Assembly (NCBI RefSeq): GCF_001884065.1 | Contig: NZ_MACH01000053.1 | Coordinates: 1 to 64,000, forward strand | Length of the DNA: 64,000 bases | Direction of reading: 5' to 3' | Origin: Bacillus proteolyticus | GTDB lineage: Bacteria > Bacillota > Bacilli > Bacillales > Bacillaceae_G | Part shown: positions 9,776 to 19,427 of the stretch, in pieces | How the letters are laid out: every line of letters begins with the position of its first letter | How positions within the stretch are numbered: the first letter of the stretch is position 1 | The notes under the pieces: model-generated | Databases searched by the model: none | What the model was told of the DNA's origin: nothing | Seen by the model: the letters and a program-made list of their open reading frames with translations, nothing else | Made by a program: the position numbers and the translations under genes

Positions 9776-11197
9776 TTGAGGAAAAAAGTTGTGATCATCG
9801 GCGGTGGCATCACAGGATTAACAACAATGTATAACTTACAAAAAGAAATTCGTGAAAAAAACTTGCCGATAGATGCATTGCTTATAGAAGCGTCTGGTAA
9901 ACTTGGCGGGAAAATTCAAACCGTTCAAAAAGATGGATTTACAATTGAACGTGGCCCTGATTCTTTCTTAGCAAGAAAAGAGAGTGCAGCTAAATTAGTG
10001 AAAGAATTAGGACTTGGCGATGAACTTGTAAATAATAAGGCAGGTCAATCATTTATCCTTGTAAATAATCGGTTACATAAAATGCCGAGCGGATCAATGA
10101 TGGGAATTCCAACGCAAATTACGCCGTTTCTATTTTCCGGATTGTTCTCCCCAATTGGTAAATTAAGAGCTGGTTTTGACTTATTAATGCCAAGGTCAAA
10201 ACCAGTTTCTGACCAATCACTCGGGCAGTTTTTCAGACATCGCCTCGGGAATGAAGTCGTTGAAAATTTAATTGAGCCATTATTATCTGGTATTTATGCA
10301 GGGGATATTGATGAAATGAGTTTAATGTCAACATTCCCTCAAATTTATCAAATCGAACAGGAGCACCGTAGTATTTCACTCGGTATGCGTACGCTCGCTC
10401 CGAAAGAAGAGAAGGCTGAAGTGAAAAAAGGAATCTTTAAAACTGTGAAAACCGGTTTAGAATCTATAGTAGAATCTCTTGAAGTGAAGATTCCTAATGA
10501 TATGGTAATAAAAGGAACGCGTATTGAGAAAGTTGCAAAACTTGGTGATGGCTATACGATTACTCTTAGTAACGGAAAAGAATTAGAAGCAGATGCGATT
10601 GTAGTCGCAGCTCCGCATAAAGTGTTACCATCTATGTTTGCGCAGTACAAGCAGTTTCGTTTCTTCCGTAACATTCCATCTACATCAGTTGCGAACGTGG
10701 CACTTGCTTTCCCAAAGTCTGCCATTCAGCGTGATATTGATGGTACCGGATTTGTCGTATCAAGAAATAGTGATTACACGATTACGGCGTGTACGTGGAC
10801 ACATAAAAAATGGCCACATACAACGCCAGAAGGAAAAACGCTTCTTCGTTGTTACGTCGGACGACCTGGTGATGAAGCGATTGTCGAACAAACGGACGAA
10901 GAAATTGTGCAGCTTGTATTAGAGGACTTACAAAAGACAATGGATATTACAGAGGATCCAGAGTTTACAATTGTAAGCCGCTGGAAAGAAGCGATGCCTC
11001 AATATACAGTAGGTCATAAAGAACGAATGAAGAAGCTCACAACATTTATGGAAAGTGAGTTGCCAGGTGTGTATTTGGCAGGTAGTTCTTACGCTGGTTC
11101 TGGTCTTCCGGACTGTATTGAACAAGGTGAGAGAGCTGCAAAGTGTGTGCTAATTCATTTAGAGAAAGTAATGGAGACTGAATTAGTCGCAAATTAA
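9776..11197 (+). CDS. hemY: coproporphyrinogen III oxidase (HemY/CgoX), FAD-dependent
   Basis: 473 residues from a TTG start behind GAAAGGGGGAG. The N-terminal dinucleotide fold is VVIIGGGITGLTTMYNL, followed by the FAD contact GKLGGKIQT and ERGPDSFLARK. The C-terminal FAD motif GVYLAGSSYAGSGLPDCIEQG is complete. In Gram-positive bacteria it oxidises coproporphyrinogen III to coproporphyrin III, the substrate for HemH. Last gene of the hem operon, followed by a strong terminator. Confidence 0.94.
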   Translation: MRKKVVIIGGGITGLTTMYNLQKEIREKNLPIDALLIEASGKLGGKIQTVQKDGFTIERGPDSFLARKESAAKLVKELGLGDELVNNKAGQSFILVNNRLHKMPSGSMMGIPTQITPFLFSGLFSPIGKLRAGFDLLMPRSKPVSDQSLGQFFRHRLGNEVVENLIEPLLSGIYAGDIDEMSLMSTFPQIYQIEQEHRSISLGMRTLAPKEEKAEVKKGIFKTVKTGLESIVESLEVKIPNDMVIKGTRIEKVAKLGDGYTITLSNGKELEADAIVVAAPHKVLPSMFAQYKQFRFFRNIPSTSVANVALAFPKSAIQRDIDGTGFVVSRNSDYTITACTWTHKKWPHTTPEGKTLLRCYVGRPGDEAIVEQTDEEIVQLVLEDLQKTMDITEDPEFTIVSRWKEAMPQYTVGHKERMKKLTTFMESELPGVYLAGSSYAGSGLPDCIEQGERAAKCVLIHLEKVMETELVAN

Positions 11198-11205
11198 AAT
11201 ATTTC

Positions 11206-11246
11206 AAACAAACCGCCTTCAATTAGATTGAAGGCGGTTTGTTTAT
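11206..11246 (+). terminator. terminator of the hemEHY operon
   Basis: 18-bp arms AAACAAACCGCCTTCAAT and ATTGAAGGCGGTTTGTTT pair perfectly around a 3-base loop. A short T-rich tail follows the stem. Confidence 0.9.
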
Positions 11247-11415
11247 TGAATAAAATAGCTGTTAGTTAATAAACCTATATAAGTTATTTTGTATTATAGT
11301 TTGAAAACTTGTAAATTAAATAAATTTTGTGTAAAACTTGTCGAAATATAGTTCTATATAACGAATCATTTGATATGATAGACATGCTGAGAAAATATGA
11401 ATTAGGGAGAGGAAA

Positions 11416-13782
11416 ATGACTGTGAAGAAACTGTTAAGTGTCTTTTTATCATTCATACTATTGTTTTCATTTACTGGAACTTTAGCGCAGGCGGAAGAAA
11501 ATACTTCTATGTCGGTAGAAAAAGCAATTCAAGTATTTAAGCAGCAAGGGAAAACGAAGGGGATAGTGGAAGGATATATCGTTGGATATACGCAAAGTCC
11601 TTCTAAATACACGAAGGATCCGGCTAAGTTTGACGACACAAATGTGGCAATTGCCGATTCGCCAAACGAAACGAATCCAGACAAAATCATGCCTGTTCAG
11701 TTGCCAAAAGGCGATGTGAGATCGGCTGTAAACGTGAAAGATCACCCTGAAAATATCGGAAAGAAAGTTCAGCTAACAGGGACGCTTGAATTATATTTTA
11801 GTAGCCCAGGCTTAAAATCAGTAACAGCTCATAAGTTTCCAGGGGAAGAACAGAACCGTGTTAGCGATGTAGTAGCTTCGCCTGGTGGCGGGGAAGTTGC
11901 TAAAGGAACAGCGGTAACATTAACAACGAGCACAGAAGGAGCAACAATCTACTATACGTTAGATGGTTCTAATCCTACAAACAAAAGTGTTCGTTATAAC
12001 GGACAAATTGTAGTGAATGAAAATATTGTAGTGAAAGCAATCGCAGAGAAAGAAGGGTTTACTTCTTCGGCGATTTCAACATTTTCATTTATTATCGTAA
12101 ACAATGAACCAGTTCGTATTCATGATATTCAAGGGAAATCACATATTTCTCCTTACAATGGGAAGAAAGTATACAATGTGGAAGGCGTTGTAACAGCGCT
12201 TGATAAAAATGGCTTTTATATAGAAGACAATCAGCCAGATAATGATCCAGCTACTTCAGAAGGTATGTACGTATACAAAAAAGATGCGAATGTAGCAGTA
12301 GGAGATCTTATTCAAGTTGATGGAGAAGTAGAAGAATATGTTGGACCTGGATATGCAGAGCGATTTGAAACAGACTTAACGACGACGGAAATTAAGGCGA
12401 GTCGCGTTGCTGTAATCACAAAAGATCAACCTTTACCAGCGCCGATTGTATTAGGAGAAAACGGTGTGAAAATCCCTGATCAAATTATTGATAATGATGC
12501 ATTCGGTTTATTTGATCCAAATGAAGATGCAATCGATTTTTATGAAAGTGTAGAAGGCATGCGCGTTACGATGCCAACGCCAAAAATTATCGCTCCGCAG
12601 AAAAACGGTAATTTATATGTAACAGTAAAAAATGGCGGAGATAAAGTAGTAACGAAGTATGGTACACCTTTATTAGATAAAGAGCAATTAAATCCAGAGC
12701 GTCTTTCTGTAAAGGTACCTCGTGATTATGTCGCGAAAGTAGGCGATACGTTCACTGGAGATATAACGGGAGTAGTAGGATATGACTACGGTTCGTTCCG
12801 CATTTCGCCAGTAACGGAATTACCATCTGTAGTGGACGGCGGATTTAAGCAAGTAGGGGCAAGTATTCAGCCGCGTCTTGATAAGTTAACAGTTGCTACA
12901 TATAACATTGAAAACTTCTCAGCGAACAAAAAAGAAACAACGGACGAAAAAGTGAAAGCGTTAGCTTATTCTATTAAATATAACTTGAAAATGCCAGATA
13001 TTATCGGTGTAGAGGAAATGCAAGATAATAATGGATCAATAAATGACGGTACGACAGATGCTTCATTAAGCGCAAAACGTATTATTGATGCAGTTCTAGA
13101 AATTCGCGGACCGAAGTATGAGTATGTAGAAATTGCGCCGAATAACAATCAAGATGGAGGAGCACCAGGAGCGAATATTCGCGTCGGTTTCTTCTATAAC
13201 CCATCACGTGTGAAATTAGCGACAGTACCGAAGTTACTAGATAAAAATGTTGTTCGTATAGGGGACGAAAATCCTTTATTTGAAAGTACACGTAAACCGT
13301 TAGCGGCAGAATTTACGTTCCAAGGACAAAACGTTGTTGTCATCGCAAATCACTTAAACTCAAAACTAGGAGATGCAACACCATTTGGAAAAGTGCAGCC
13401 GCTCGTATTAAAGAGTGAAGAAAAACGAGTTCAATTAGCACAAGAAGTGAATCAATTCGTACAAGGTATTCAGAAAAAGAATACGAATGCACCAGTTGTT
13501 GTATTAGGTGATATGAACGATTTCGAGTTCTCTAAACCACTAGAAGCACTGCAAGGAACGATATTAAAAGATATGTTAAACACAGTGCCGAAAGAGAATC
13601 GCTACACGTACATTCATGAAGGTAACGCACAAGTGTTAGATCATATTTTAGTAACAAATAACATCGCGCCGCACACAATTGTAGACCCAGTACACTTAAA
13701 CTCAAACATTATGAAAGAACATGGGCGTGTAAGTGACCACGATCCAGTACTTGCTCAAATTGATTTGAAGAAGGCTTCTTAA
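11416..13782 (+). CDS. large secreted endonuclease/exonuclease/phosphatase-family protein (YhcR-like architecture)
   Basis: 788 residues with a signal peptide (cleavage near LAQA-EEN). Order of domains: an OB-like DUF6359-type region (about 40-140), a chitobiase C-terminal-type domain (about 150-230, GATIYYTLDGSNPT), another OB-like nucleic-acid-binding region (about 235-340), and an EEP nuclease domain from about 495. The EEP motifs are TYNIENFS, IIGVEEMQDNNG, ANHLNSK, VVLGDMNDFEFS, DHILVTN and the terminal SDHDPV, so the catalytic Asp, His, Asn and Glu are all present. This predicts an extracellular metal-dependent nuclease. No LPXTG or SLH anchor is seen, so it is probably released. Monocistronic, with its own terminator. 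Confidence 0.88.
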   Translation: MTVKKLLSVFLSFILLFSFTGTLAQAEENTSMSVEKAIQVFKQQGKTKGIVEGYIVGYTQSPSKYTKDPAKFDDTNVAIADSPNETNPDKIMPVQLPKGDVRSAVNVKDHPENIGKKVQLTGTLELYFSSPGLKSVTAHKFPGEEQNRVSDVVASPGGGEVAKGTAVTLTTSTEGATIYYTLDGSNPTNKSVRYNGQIVVNENIVVKAIAEKEGFTSSAISTFSFIIVNNEPVRIHDIQGKSHISPYNGKKVYNVEGVVTALDKNGFYIEDNQPDNDPATSEGMYVYKKDANVAVGDLIQVDGEVEEYVGPGYAERFETDLTTTEIKASRVAVITKDQPLPAPIVLGENGVKIPDQIIDNDAFGLFDPNEDAIDFYESVEGMRVTMPTPKIIAPQKNGNLYVTVKNGGDKVVTKYGTPLLDKEQLNPERLSVKVPRDYVAKVGDTFTGDITGVVGYDYGSFRISPVTELPSVVDGGFKQVGASIQPRLDKLTVATYNIENFSANKKETTDEKVKALAYSIKYNLKMPDIIGVEEMQDNNGSINDGTTDASLSAKRIIDAVLEIRGPKYEYVEIAPNNNQDGGAPGANIRVGFFYNPSRVKLATVPKLLDKNVVRIGDENPLFESTRKPLAAEFTFQGQNVVVIANHLNSKLGDATPFGKVQPLVLKSEEKRVQLAQEVNQFVQGIQKKNTNAPVVVLGDMNDFEFSKPLEALQGTILKDMLNTVPKENRYTYIHEGNAQVLDHILVTNNIAPHTIVDPVHLNSNIMKEHGRVSDHDPVLAQIDLKKAS

Positions 13783-13789
13783 AATAGGG

Positions 13790-13818
13790 GAACGCTTAGG
13801 TATCTAAGCGTTCTTTTT
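13790..13818 (+). terminator. terminator of the secreted nuclease gene
   Basis: Perfect 10-bp arms GAACGCTTAG/CTAAGCGTTC, loop GTAT, then TTTTT. Confidence 0.92.
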
Positions 13819-14084
13819 AGGTTGCATGATCAAAACGCCCCTTTCCGAGGTAATGTGGACTATTTATGTTTATCCATATGAAAATCATAATTAGAAAATG
13901 ATATTTTTACAATATTGCAAATTTTTAACTTGATTTAAATTGTTGATTTTCTATGGCTTTAGCAGTGAGCATTTTATTTAAAAAGAGAATATAACTAATC
14001 ACTCGAGATTATATATAGATCCCCTTTTTATAAAATTCACGATAAAATTAATTGAATATTTAGTTTTTGAAAGGGAGGTCAACG

Positions 14085-14384
14085 ATGCAAGCACAAATAA
14101 ATGGAAAATTAATGAATCAGCTTGCAATTTTTTTTAGTACGATCGTCATGCTCCAATTTGTGGCTGAGGTAACAGGACTTACTCAAAATTTGGACATTAC
14201 GTATAACTTAATAAATACAGCAACTTCCTATGTAACGTTTAGTTTGGCGGTTATTTTTACTTTAATAGGTGCGAGAAGAGAATTAAGTAAATATGCAATT
14301 ATTTCATTATGTTTAGTGGTAGCTATTAAAGCAATTTATTTTGCGGCGGTTGTTATTTTGTGGGGATTGGCTGGTACGCCGTAA
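14085..14384 (+). CDS. small integral membrane protein, 99 residues
   Basis: Start chosen at ATG 14085 because AAAGGGAGGT lies 6-8 bases upstream; the longer frame begins inside that site. Three hydrophobic segments at about 10-30, 48-67 and 75-95 predict three transmembrane helices, with a short basic loop (GARRELSK) between the second and third. Family not recognised. The 265-bp upstream gap shows no other gene. Shares a bidirectional terminator with the next, convergent gene. Confidence 0.75.
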   Translation: MQAQINGKLMNQLAIFFSTIVMLQFVAEVTGLTQNLDITYNLINTATSYVTFSLAVIFTLIGARRELSKYAIISLCLVVAIKAIYFAAVVILWGLAGTP

Positions 14385-14426
14385 AAGAAGAGTAGTGAAC
14401 GTATGCATTTGATACATGTAAACGAT

Positions 14427-14472
14427 AATAAGAGCGTAATTCCCATCTTACATAGGGAATTACGCTCTTATT
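14427..14472. terminator. bidirectional terminator between convergent genes
   Basis: Perfect 18-bp arms AATAAGAGCGTAATTCCC/GGGAATTACGCTCTTATT with a 10-base loop. It serves the membrane gene on the left (+) and the ABC-2-like gene on the right (-). Confidence 0.88.
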
Positions 14473-14484
14473 CGTTTTAATTAC

Positions 14485-15333
14485 TTAGTCTGAAATTACT
14501 TGAAAAGCTTTTCTACATCGATCTCGTTTTTGAAGTCTTCTCATATATCTTTTTTTGTCCCGTTGTAATCCTTTTATGTACATGAATAAGCTGACAAGGA
14601 AGAAAAATGTACATTGTAAAATGTACGGTGACATCCCGTGTAATGGTTGTTTCGGATCATATAAGTGAATAGGTGCTCCGCCTACTGTAGGGAATAGTGT
14701 ATTTAGTAGGACGAAAGGAATGGAAGTAACTACAAATGGAAATAGAAGTGCCATGTAATCCTTTTGTGACCATGTGGACGCTGCTAAACCTAAGAGGGCC
14801 ATTAAACCAGCGAATAAAAAATTAATCCCTATATATAGAGAAATATAAGTGATGGGAGAAGAGAAATATAACTCTGCGAACATTCCGTTGCCATTTATCA
14901 TGCTAGTACCAACGGTGGGATTTCCATTTGGAATCGTTAATTTGCAAAGTAATAAAGAAAGAATGAACGGTAAAGTATAAAGAAATCCACCACAGAAAAA
15001 TGTAACGATATACTTCGTAAAGGAATACGAGAATAGGGAAATTTCCTTACTTATAAAAGCTTTGAAACCATCAGATTTATCGGAATTATAACTTGTACTA
15101 AATGGTAAACTTGCAATAACAGGCAGTAATAATAAATAAACATCCATTTCATTATCGCGAAAACCGATCCATTTAAAAGCAGTTGCCATAGTCCCGTTCG
15201 TTGCGTCTCCTAAATAACGAATTACATAATAATAATGATAAATAGAAATAAGAACTAATCCACTAAACATAATAATTAAAGAAACACGATTACAAAAAGC
15301 TTGCTTTATATTTAAACGAAGTGCACGCATCAT
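14485..15333 (-). CDS. multi-pass membrane protein resembling ABC-2-type permeases
   Basis: About 282 residues from ATG 15333, which has GTGGAGG 11 bases upstream; a GTG at 15372 would add 13 residues but lacks a good site. Six hydrophobic segments are visible, and the loop PFSTSYNSDKSDGFKAFISKE resembles the permeases that pair with drug or lantibiotic ABC ATPases. No ATPase gene is adjacent, so it is an orphan or works with a distant partner. The basic C-terminus (RDKKRYMRRLQKRDRCRK) lies in the cytoplasm by the positive-inside rule. Assignment to the ABC-2 fold is inference. Confidence 0.65.
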   Translation of the reverse strand: MMRALRLNIKQAFCNRVSLIIMFSGLVLISIYHYYYVIRYLGDATNGTMATAFKWIGFRDNEMDVYLLLLPVIASLPFSTSYNSDKSDGFKAFISKEISLFSYSFTKYIVTFFCGGFLYTLPFILSLLLCKLTIPNGNPTVGTSMINGNGMFAELYFSSPITYISLYIGINFLFAGLMALLGLAASTWSQKDYMALLFPFVVTSIPFVLLNTLFPTVGGAPIHLYDPKQPLHGMSPYILQCTFFFLVSLFMYIKGLQRDKKRYMRRLQKRDRCRKAFQVISD

Positions 15334-15372
15334 GACTGAAAAAGCCTCCACTATTTTTATAAATCTGTCCAC

Positions 15373-15726
15373 TTTCTATATTACTATTAATTGTAAGGAT
15401 TTTCTTGTTTTTTTATGTGGTTATTAGAAAAAGAGGAATTTTATTGTTGCTAAGTAAGGTTTAACTGTAGAAGAAGATTGTTAGAGTGAAAGGAAAAGAG
15501 AGGGCATATGGAATTCTAGTTTAGACAAAATTACGCTTTCTACGCTGAAATAAGAAAAAGGTGTTCATAAAAATTATATCTGAAGAACATCTTTTCCTTT
15601 CTCCTTTTTTTCTGATACACTATGACAGTATTATATACATTGACTGGAATGTTTTTATACTGGGAATAACTAAAAAGAGAACTTGTATAGAATGTAAGCG
15701 TGTGGTAATATCAAAGATGTACTAAT
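15373..15726. other. intergenic region with one hairpin, no gene
   Basis: No supported open frame. A hairpin at 15556-15594 (arms AAAAGGTGTTC/GAACATCTTTT) has T-rich sequence on both sides and may act as a terminator. The right end carries the yhgD promoter. Confidence 0.5.
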
Positions 15727-15749
15727 TGACCATATTATCCAATTGGTCA
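15727..15749. promoter_or_regulatory. YhgD operator 1 (TGACC-N13-GGTCA palindrome)
   Basis: A 23-bp inverted repeat with half-sites TGACC and GGTCA, 18 bp before the yhgD start. The same spacing and half-sites recur twice upstream of yhgE, which points to binding by the TetR protein YhgD and autoregulation. The regulator-site link is inference. Confidence 0.7.
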
Positions 15750-15766
15750 TTTTTGGAGGTGATGAT

Positions 15767-16339
15767 GTGGCGATAGATCGAAAACGTTCTATTATTGAAG
15801 CTGCAACAAAGTCTTTTTCAGCATTCGGTTATAAGGCGACGACGATGGATCAAGTTGCGAAGTTAGCGAATGTAGGAAAAGGAACAATTTATACTTTTTT
15901 CAAAAATAAAGAAGAACTATTTGGCGAAATTATTTCTAATTTAATTACAGAAATGAGGCAAGTTGCAAAAGATGCAATTCGTTCAGATATTTCATTTTTT
16001 GAAAATGTACATAGAGCATTATATAGTATATTAGAATTTAGAAAAGAACATCAGCTCATGATTAAATTAATTCAAGAAGAGCGCGATATGGGAACGAAAG
16101 AAGTACAAGAAGTGATGCAACAAGTAGATGTGGAAATCGTTTCTGTCATTCAATCTTATTTAGAGATTGCAATTGAAAAAGGTGAAATTAGCAAATGTGA
16201 TCCAGAAATTACAGCGTTTATTATGCTACGCCTATACGTATCGCTTATTTTTGATTGGGAAAAAAATCATGAACCGTTAGAAAAAGAAAAAATATCGGAA
16301 TTATTCGAACTGTATTTACTAAAAGGATTGTCAAATTAA
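15767..16339 (+). CDS. yhgD: TetR/AcrR-family transcriptional regulator YhgD
   Basis: 190 residues from GTG 15767, preceded by GGAGGTGAT; an earlier frame start would place the ribosome site inside the gene. The N-terminal helix-turn-helix is typical: IIEAATKSFSAFGYKATTMD, then VAKLANVGKGTIYTFFKNKE. The C-terminal helical domain (about 75-190) would bind an unknown ligand. B. subtilis yhgD has the same neighbours (hem operon on one side, yhgE on the other). It most likely represses itself and yhgE through the TGACC/GGTCA palindromes. Confidence 0.88.
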   Translation: MAIDRKRSIIEAATKSFSAFGYKATTMDQVAKLANVGKGTIYTFFKNKEELFGEIISNLITEMRQVAKDAIRSDISFFENVHRALYSILEFRKEHQLMIKLIQEERDMGTKEVQEVMQQVDVEIVSVIQSYLEIAIEKGEISKCDPEITAFIMLRLYVSLIFDWEKNHEPLEKEKISELFELYLLKGLSN

Positions 16340-16365
16340 GATAATCCTTTTAATATTATAAAAAA

Positions 16366-16388
16366 TGACTAATTGAACAAAATGGTCA
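16366..16388. promoter_or_regulatory. YhgD operator 2 (upstream of yhgE)
   Basis: 23-bp palindrome with half-sites TGACT and GGTCA, same length as operators 1 and 3. It lies 188 bp before yhgE, just after yhgD. It is nearly identical (21 of 23 positions) to a site inside lcfB at 26566. Confidence 0.65.
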
Positions 16389-16509
16389 TAAGTTTAATTA
16401 AAGGGGGGAATAGAGAAAGAAATTTCATAATGAGGAATAGTTGCATAGTATAAATTCGGGGATGAGGCATATGTATGAACAGAATATAGCCTTTTTATTT
16501 GCATAAAAA

Positions 16510-16532
16510 TGACCGGATGTTAATTTTGGTCA
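16510..16532. promoter_or_regulatory. YhgD operator 3 (upstream of yhgE)
   Basis: 23-bp palindrome with half-sites TGACC and GGTCA, 22 bp before the yhgE start. Placed to block transcription or early elongation of yhgE. Confidence 0.7.
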
Positions 16533-16553
16533 TTTTTAAAAGGGGGATAAATT

Positions 16554-19031
16554 ATGAAATGGCATAAGTTGCTTAGCAAAGAATTTGCAGAGATTATAAA
16601 AAGCAAAAAAATATTAATCCCAATCATTGCGGTTTTATTTGTACCGATTTTATATGCAGGTATGTTTTTATGGGCTTTTTGGGATCCGTATGAACAGCTA
16701 GATGACTTACCAGTTGCGGTAGTCAATTTAGATAAAGGTGCAGAACTTGATGGGAAACCAATTGAGGTCGGGAAAGGGCTCGTTGATAACTTAAAAGATA
16801 ATAAAAGTTTTAAATGGGAATTTGTAAGTGAAAAAGAAGCGAAAGAGGGAATGGAAGGCAGAAAGTATTACATGTTAGTACGTATTCCAGATGACTTCTC
16901 AAGTAACGCTACAACAGTATTAAAAGACGATCCGAAACCATTGAACTTAGAATATATTCCGAATGAAAGTTTGAACTTCTTATCTTCACAAATTGGCGGA
17001 ACAGCCATTGAAAAAATTAAAAGTGAAGTATCAAGCACGTTAACGAAAACATATGCAGAGAAAATGTTTGATTCTATTAAAGACGTCTCAAAAGGATTAG
17101 CAGATGGAGCGGATGGGGCAAATAAGTTACATGACGGTACCGGTGAGTTGCATGACGGTTCGAGTAAAGTGACGGATGGGCTTTATACGTTGCAAGGAAA
17201 GTCTGGTGAGATGAAGGATGGAGTTCAGAAATTAGCAGATGGATCTAGTAAATTATTAGATGGGTCCGGAAAAGTAACAGATGGTTTAAATACATTAAAT
17301 AGTAAAACAGGCGAAATACAAACGGGTATAGGGAAATTACAAGATGGATCAGAGAAAGTAACTGGTGGTTTGAATACGTTAGTAAATAAATCAGGTGAAT
17401 TAAAAACAGGAACGAATGAATTAGCAAATGGTATGGAAAAACTTGTTGGAGGACAAAGTCAATTAGAGGGAGCTTCCCAAAAAATTGAAAAGGGTTTGCA
17501 AGAGTTAAATAGTACAGTGAAAAATTCTGTTGCAGGTTTAGAGGGAATGCGGTCGAAAGTTCCTTCTATATTAAATACGGTAAATGAGAAAATAGATGGA
17601 GCTGGGGAAAATGTAAATCAGTTAAATGAATTTACTCAATCAACAGCAGGGGATGCAAAAACGGCAGCACAAGATGTAGCGAATTTGCAAAAGCAAATCG
17701 AGAGTTTACCAAAAGAATATCAAGAGCAGCTACAACCATATATAGCAAATGCGACAAAAAGTACAGCGACAGTTCAGCAGAAAGCCATTGGAGTAGCAGG
17801 TGGAACAAATAAATTAAATGAAGAAGTAAAACAATTAAAAGGTGAAATAAATCAAACGACAAGTGAAATGCAAAACAAACTACCGAATTCAGAAGGGGTC
17901 AAAACTTTAACGGATGGTATTGAGAAATTAATGAATGCGCAAAACGAATTTGTAAGTAAATTTCATGGATTTGGTGAAGGATTAAGTAATGCCAAAGTAG
18001 GTGTAGATAAATTAAATAACGGGTCAGGTCAATTAATTGATGGAGTAACGCAATTAGCGGATGGCTCAAGTAAAGTAACTGGCGGTTTAGGCTCATTATC
18101 TGTAGGAGCAAACCAAATGACAGGCGGAATAACCCAATTAGCAGATGGCTCAAATCAAGTAACAACTGGATTAGGTACTCTAAATGGTGGTCTAAATAAA
18201 ATGTCAACTGGCTCAACTCAGCTAATCGACGGAGTAAATAAACTAACAGACGGATCTGGAAAAGTGACAGATGGACTTGTGAAAGTAAACGATGGTTCAG
18301 GTACACTGGCTGAGAAACTTGGTGAAGGTGCAGAAAAAACAGGAGAAGTAAAAGGTACGGATAAAACGTATGATATGTTTGCAAGTCCTGTAAAAGTGAA
18401 GACGGAGAAAATGGCGGAAGTTCCAAACTACGGAACAGGATTCACACCATATTTCTTATCACTCGGTTTATTCGTTGGGGCATTACTATTATCTATCGTA
18501 TACCCATTACGCGATACAGTTGGCGTTCCGAAATCAGGATTCAGCTGGTTTATTAGTAAGTTTGGTGTTTTACTATCAGTCGGTATTATTCAAGCAATAG
18601 TAGCAGATGTCATATTACTGTTCTGGTTAGGTGTAGAAGTACAAAGTATTCCATACTTCATACTCTTTAGTATTGTTACGAGTTTAGCGTTTATTTCATT
18701 AATTCAATGTTTAGTAACAGCATTCGGTGATGCAGGGCGTTTCATCGCCATCATCACATTAATTATTCAGCTTACAACAAGTGCTGGAACATTCCCACTA
18801 GAGTTGATTCCGAAGTATTTACAACCATTTAATGCTTGGCTACCGATGACATACTCTGTATCAGGATTTAAAGCAGTCGTATCAAGCGGAGATTTTAACT
18901 TCATGTGGCAAAATATTGGAATACTCATGATCTTTATCGTTGTATTATCAATTGGAACAATCGCTTCATTAACTTTGATGCACAAACGACAATTTAAAAA
19001 TATTGCTGACAATCAATCGATTGAAGCTTAG
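16554..19031 (+). CDS. yhgE: YhgE/Pip-family membrane protein with long tandem-repeat ectodomain
   Basis: 825 residues. One transmembrane helix near the N-terminus (about 20-40, ILIPIIAVLFVPILYAGMF) is followed by the YhgE/Pip N domain (WDPYEQLDDLPVAVVNLDKG). A very long extracellular region (about 180-610) consists of 10-12-residue units of type LADGSxKVTxGLxxL, forming a beta/coiled-coil rod. Five to six C-terminal helices of ABC-2-like type follow, with the domain phrase TTSAGTFPLELIPKYLQPF. The family includes the Lactococcus phage infection protein and T7SS-linked YueB. Transport or adhesion substrates are unknown. ATG has AAAGGGGG. Controlled by YhgD via two upstream palindromes. Confidence 0.9.
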   Translation: MKWHKLLSKEFAEIIKSKKILIPIIAVLFVPILYAGMFLWAFWDPYEQLDDLPVAVVNLDKGAELDGKPIEVGKGLVDNLKDNKSFKWEFVSEKEAKEGMEGRKYYMLVRIPDDFSSNATTVLKDDPKPLNLEYIPNESLNFLSSQIGGTAIEKIKSEVSSTLTKTYAEKMFDSIKDVSKGLADGADGANKLHDGTGELHDGSSKVTDGLYTLQGKSGEMKDGVQKLADGSSKLLDGSGKVTDGLNTLNSKTGEIQTGIGKLQDGSEKVTGGLNTLVNKSGELKTGTNELANGMEKLVGGQSQLEGASQKIEKGLQELNSTVKNSVAGLEGMRSKVPSILNTVNEKIDGAGENVNQLNEFTQSTAGDAKTAAQDVANLQKQIESLPKEYQEQLQPYIANATKSTATVQQKAIGVAGGTNKLNEEVKQLKGEINQTTSEMQNKLPNSEGVKTLTDGIEKLMNAQNEFVSKFHGFGEGLSNAKVGVDKLNNGSGQLIDGVTQLADGSSKVTGGLGSLSVGANQMTGGITQLADGSNQVTTGLGTLNGGLNKMSTGSTQLIDGVNKLTDGSGKVTDGLVKVNDGSGTLAEKLGEGAEKTGEVKGTDKTYDMFASPVKVKTEKMAEVPNYGTGFTPYFLSLGLFVGALLLSIVYPLRDTVGVPKSGFSWFISKFGVLLSVGIIQAIVADVILLFWLGVEVQSIPYFILFSIVTSLAFISLIQCLVTAFGDAGRFIAIITLIIQLTTSAGTFPLELIPKYLQPFNAWLPMTYSVSGFKAVVSSGDFNFMWQNIGILMIFIVVLSIGTIASLTLMHKRQFKNIADNQSIEA

Positions 19032-19059
19032 AAAAAAGCACCTTTTTGGTGCTTTTTTT
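19032..19059 (+). terminator. terminator of yhgE
   Basis: Perfect 11-bp arms AAAAAAGCACC/GGTGCTTTTTT directly after the stop codon. Confidence 0.9.
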
Positions 19060-19175
19060 ATTTTAGTGCAGGGTATCTTTTCTGTAGTTCGTATACAAAT
19101 GTTTTCCAAATCTCTAGAAATGAAGGAAAAGGAATTACAACAATTTACAGAGAAACATAGAATAGAGGAGTTGAT

Positions 19176-19391
19176 ATGATGAAAGGCAATCTTACTTACT
19201 ATTTTATCTTATATCCGCTAATCTTCTTTCTTGTTTATGCCCTTTCACCTATCTTGTTTGATAAAGAAGAATATACAAGTATGAAAGATATATTGGGAAT
19301 GATTGTAACGTATTACATTCTAATTAGTGGATATTACTTTATTGATTGTTTAAGTGAAAGAATAAAGAAAAACGGTAAAGAAAAACAGTAA
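19176..19391 (+). CDS. small membrane protein, 71 residues
   Basis: Ribosome site GAGGAG before ATG ATG. Two hydrophobic segments (YYFILYPLIFFLVYALSPIL and a second at about 38-58) flank a short polar loop, and the C-terminus is strongly basic (ERIKKNGKEKQ). Family not recognised. Followed at 36 bp by the DUF2087 gene, possibly co-transcribed. Confidence 0.65.
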   Translation: MMKGNLTYYFILYPLIFFLVYALSPILFDKEEYTSMKDILGMIVTYYILISGYYFIDCLSERIKKNGKEKQ

Positions 19392-19427
19392 AGTTTCATT
19401 ATTTAAAAGCTGATGGAGGATAACAAA

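Noticed and set aside
17632-18426. Long minus-strand frames opposite yhgE
   Set aside because: Leu/His-rich shadows created by the repetitive yhgE coding sequence.
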